DNA of 6,070 bases from Deltaproteobacteria bacterium UBA3076 (lineage in GTDB: Bacteria > Desulfobacterota > Dissulfuribacteria > Dissulfuribacterales > UBA3076): the NCBI GenBank assembly GCA_002367355.1, contig DFBQ01000179.1:1686-7755 (forward strand), written 5' to 3'. The notes under the pieces were generated by a model. That model had not been told where the DNA came from, did not search any database, and saw only the letters and a list, made by a program, of their open reading frames with translations. A program made the position numbers and the translations under genes. Of the stretch, positions 6,003 through 6,070 are shown one piece after another. How positions within the stretch are numbered: the first letter of the stretch is position 1; every line of letters starts with the position of its first letter.

Positions 6003-6030
6003 ATGATTACAGGATGTTTTACTATTACAA
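6003..6030 (-). promoter_or_regulatory. Candidate promoter for hydBG in the repeated core
   Basis: This has the same arrangement as the candidate before hydD: TTGTAA (6025-6030) and extended -10 TGT-AATCAT (6003-6008 with the TGT at 6009-6011), 16 bp apart. Both hexamers are identical to the other copy, while the DNA between them has changed. A weak consensus match, so tentative. Confidence 0.3.
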
Positions 6031-6032
6031 AA

Positions 6033-6053
6033 TTAGGTATTAGCTGTTAGCTG
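6033..6053 (-). repeat. Heptad array upstream of copy B
   Basis: Read on the - strand, there are two CAGCTAA units followed by a degenerate TACCTAA, immediately upstream of the 71-bp block. Here the flanking array has the same polarity as the array inside the block, unlike copy A where the outer array is inverted. It may continue beyond the window. Confidence 0.75.
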
Positions 6054-6070
6054 TTAATTTGCTGCTGTTT

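Larger units (their letters stand above)
5960..6030 (-). repeat. 71-bp repeated leader block, copy B (before hydB)
   Basis: This is the second copy of the block found before hydD, in the same orientation relative to its gene. Differences cluster in the heptad spacer bases and in the centre of the core (four mismatches within 11 bp), while TTGTAATA and CTGTAATCATTAAACTAATAG (bar its flanks) are unchanged. It ends 21 bp before the hydB start, and the Shine-Dalgarno AGGT at 5945-5948 lies outside the block. Confidence 0.9.

Overview
The window reads as a piece of a bacterial chromosome with two modules facing each other. Left, on the + strand, is a chromosome-type partition pair, parA (85-873) and parB (870-1748), joined by an ATGA overlap. 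Right, on the - strand, is a complete four-gene set for a cytoplasmic group 3b-like [NiFe] (sulf)hydrogenase. In transcription order these are hydB (iron-sulfur beta subunit, 5938-4889), hydG (FAD/NAD(P)/[2Fe-2S] gamma subunit, 4892-3984), hydD (small subunit, 3822-3058) and hydA (large catalytic subunit, 3068-1782). parB and hydA converge with only 33 bp between their stop codons. ParA-ParB would segregate chromosome origins. The Hyd complex would couple H2 oxidation or evolution to NAD(P)(H), with electrons passing from the Ni-Fe site in HydA through HydD and HydB clusters to flavin in HydG.

Non-coding space is limited to 1-84, 3823-3983 and 5939-6070, and no gap exceeds about 160 bp. All three gaps hold the same repeat family: tandem 7-mers of form NNGCTAA (TTAGCNN on the other strand), often closed by a variant NNGCTCA. 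Two of these gaps, in front of hydD and hydB, also share a 71-bp block that differs at only 7 positions. The block contains a candidate promoter and ends at or near the ribosome binding site. The hydB-hydG and hydD-hydA pairs therefore appear to be separated by a repeat-derived leader rather than forming one tight four-gene operon.

The organism is probably an anaerobe, because the H2-metabolising NAD(P)-linked enzyme is related in architecture to archaeal sulfhydrogenases. The bacterial Soj/Spo0J pair argues against Archaea. A Desulfobacterota-like or other anaerobic bacterial lineage is plausible, but this is inferred from style and gene content only.

The observations most worth a second look are: the heptad repeats and their orientation toward the genes; the duplicated 71-bp leader; a hydrogenase large subunit that ends exactly at the final metal-motif histidine, with no maturation tail; and a short ORF with a good ribosome binding site at the end of parB that runs into hydA, a possible remnant at a rearrangement junction.
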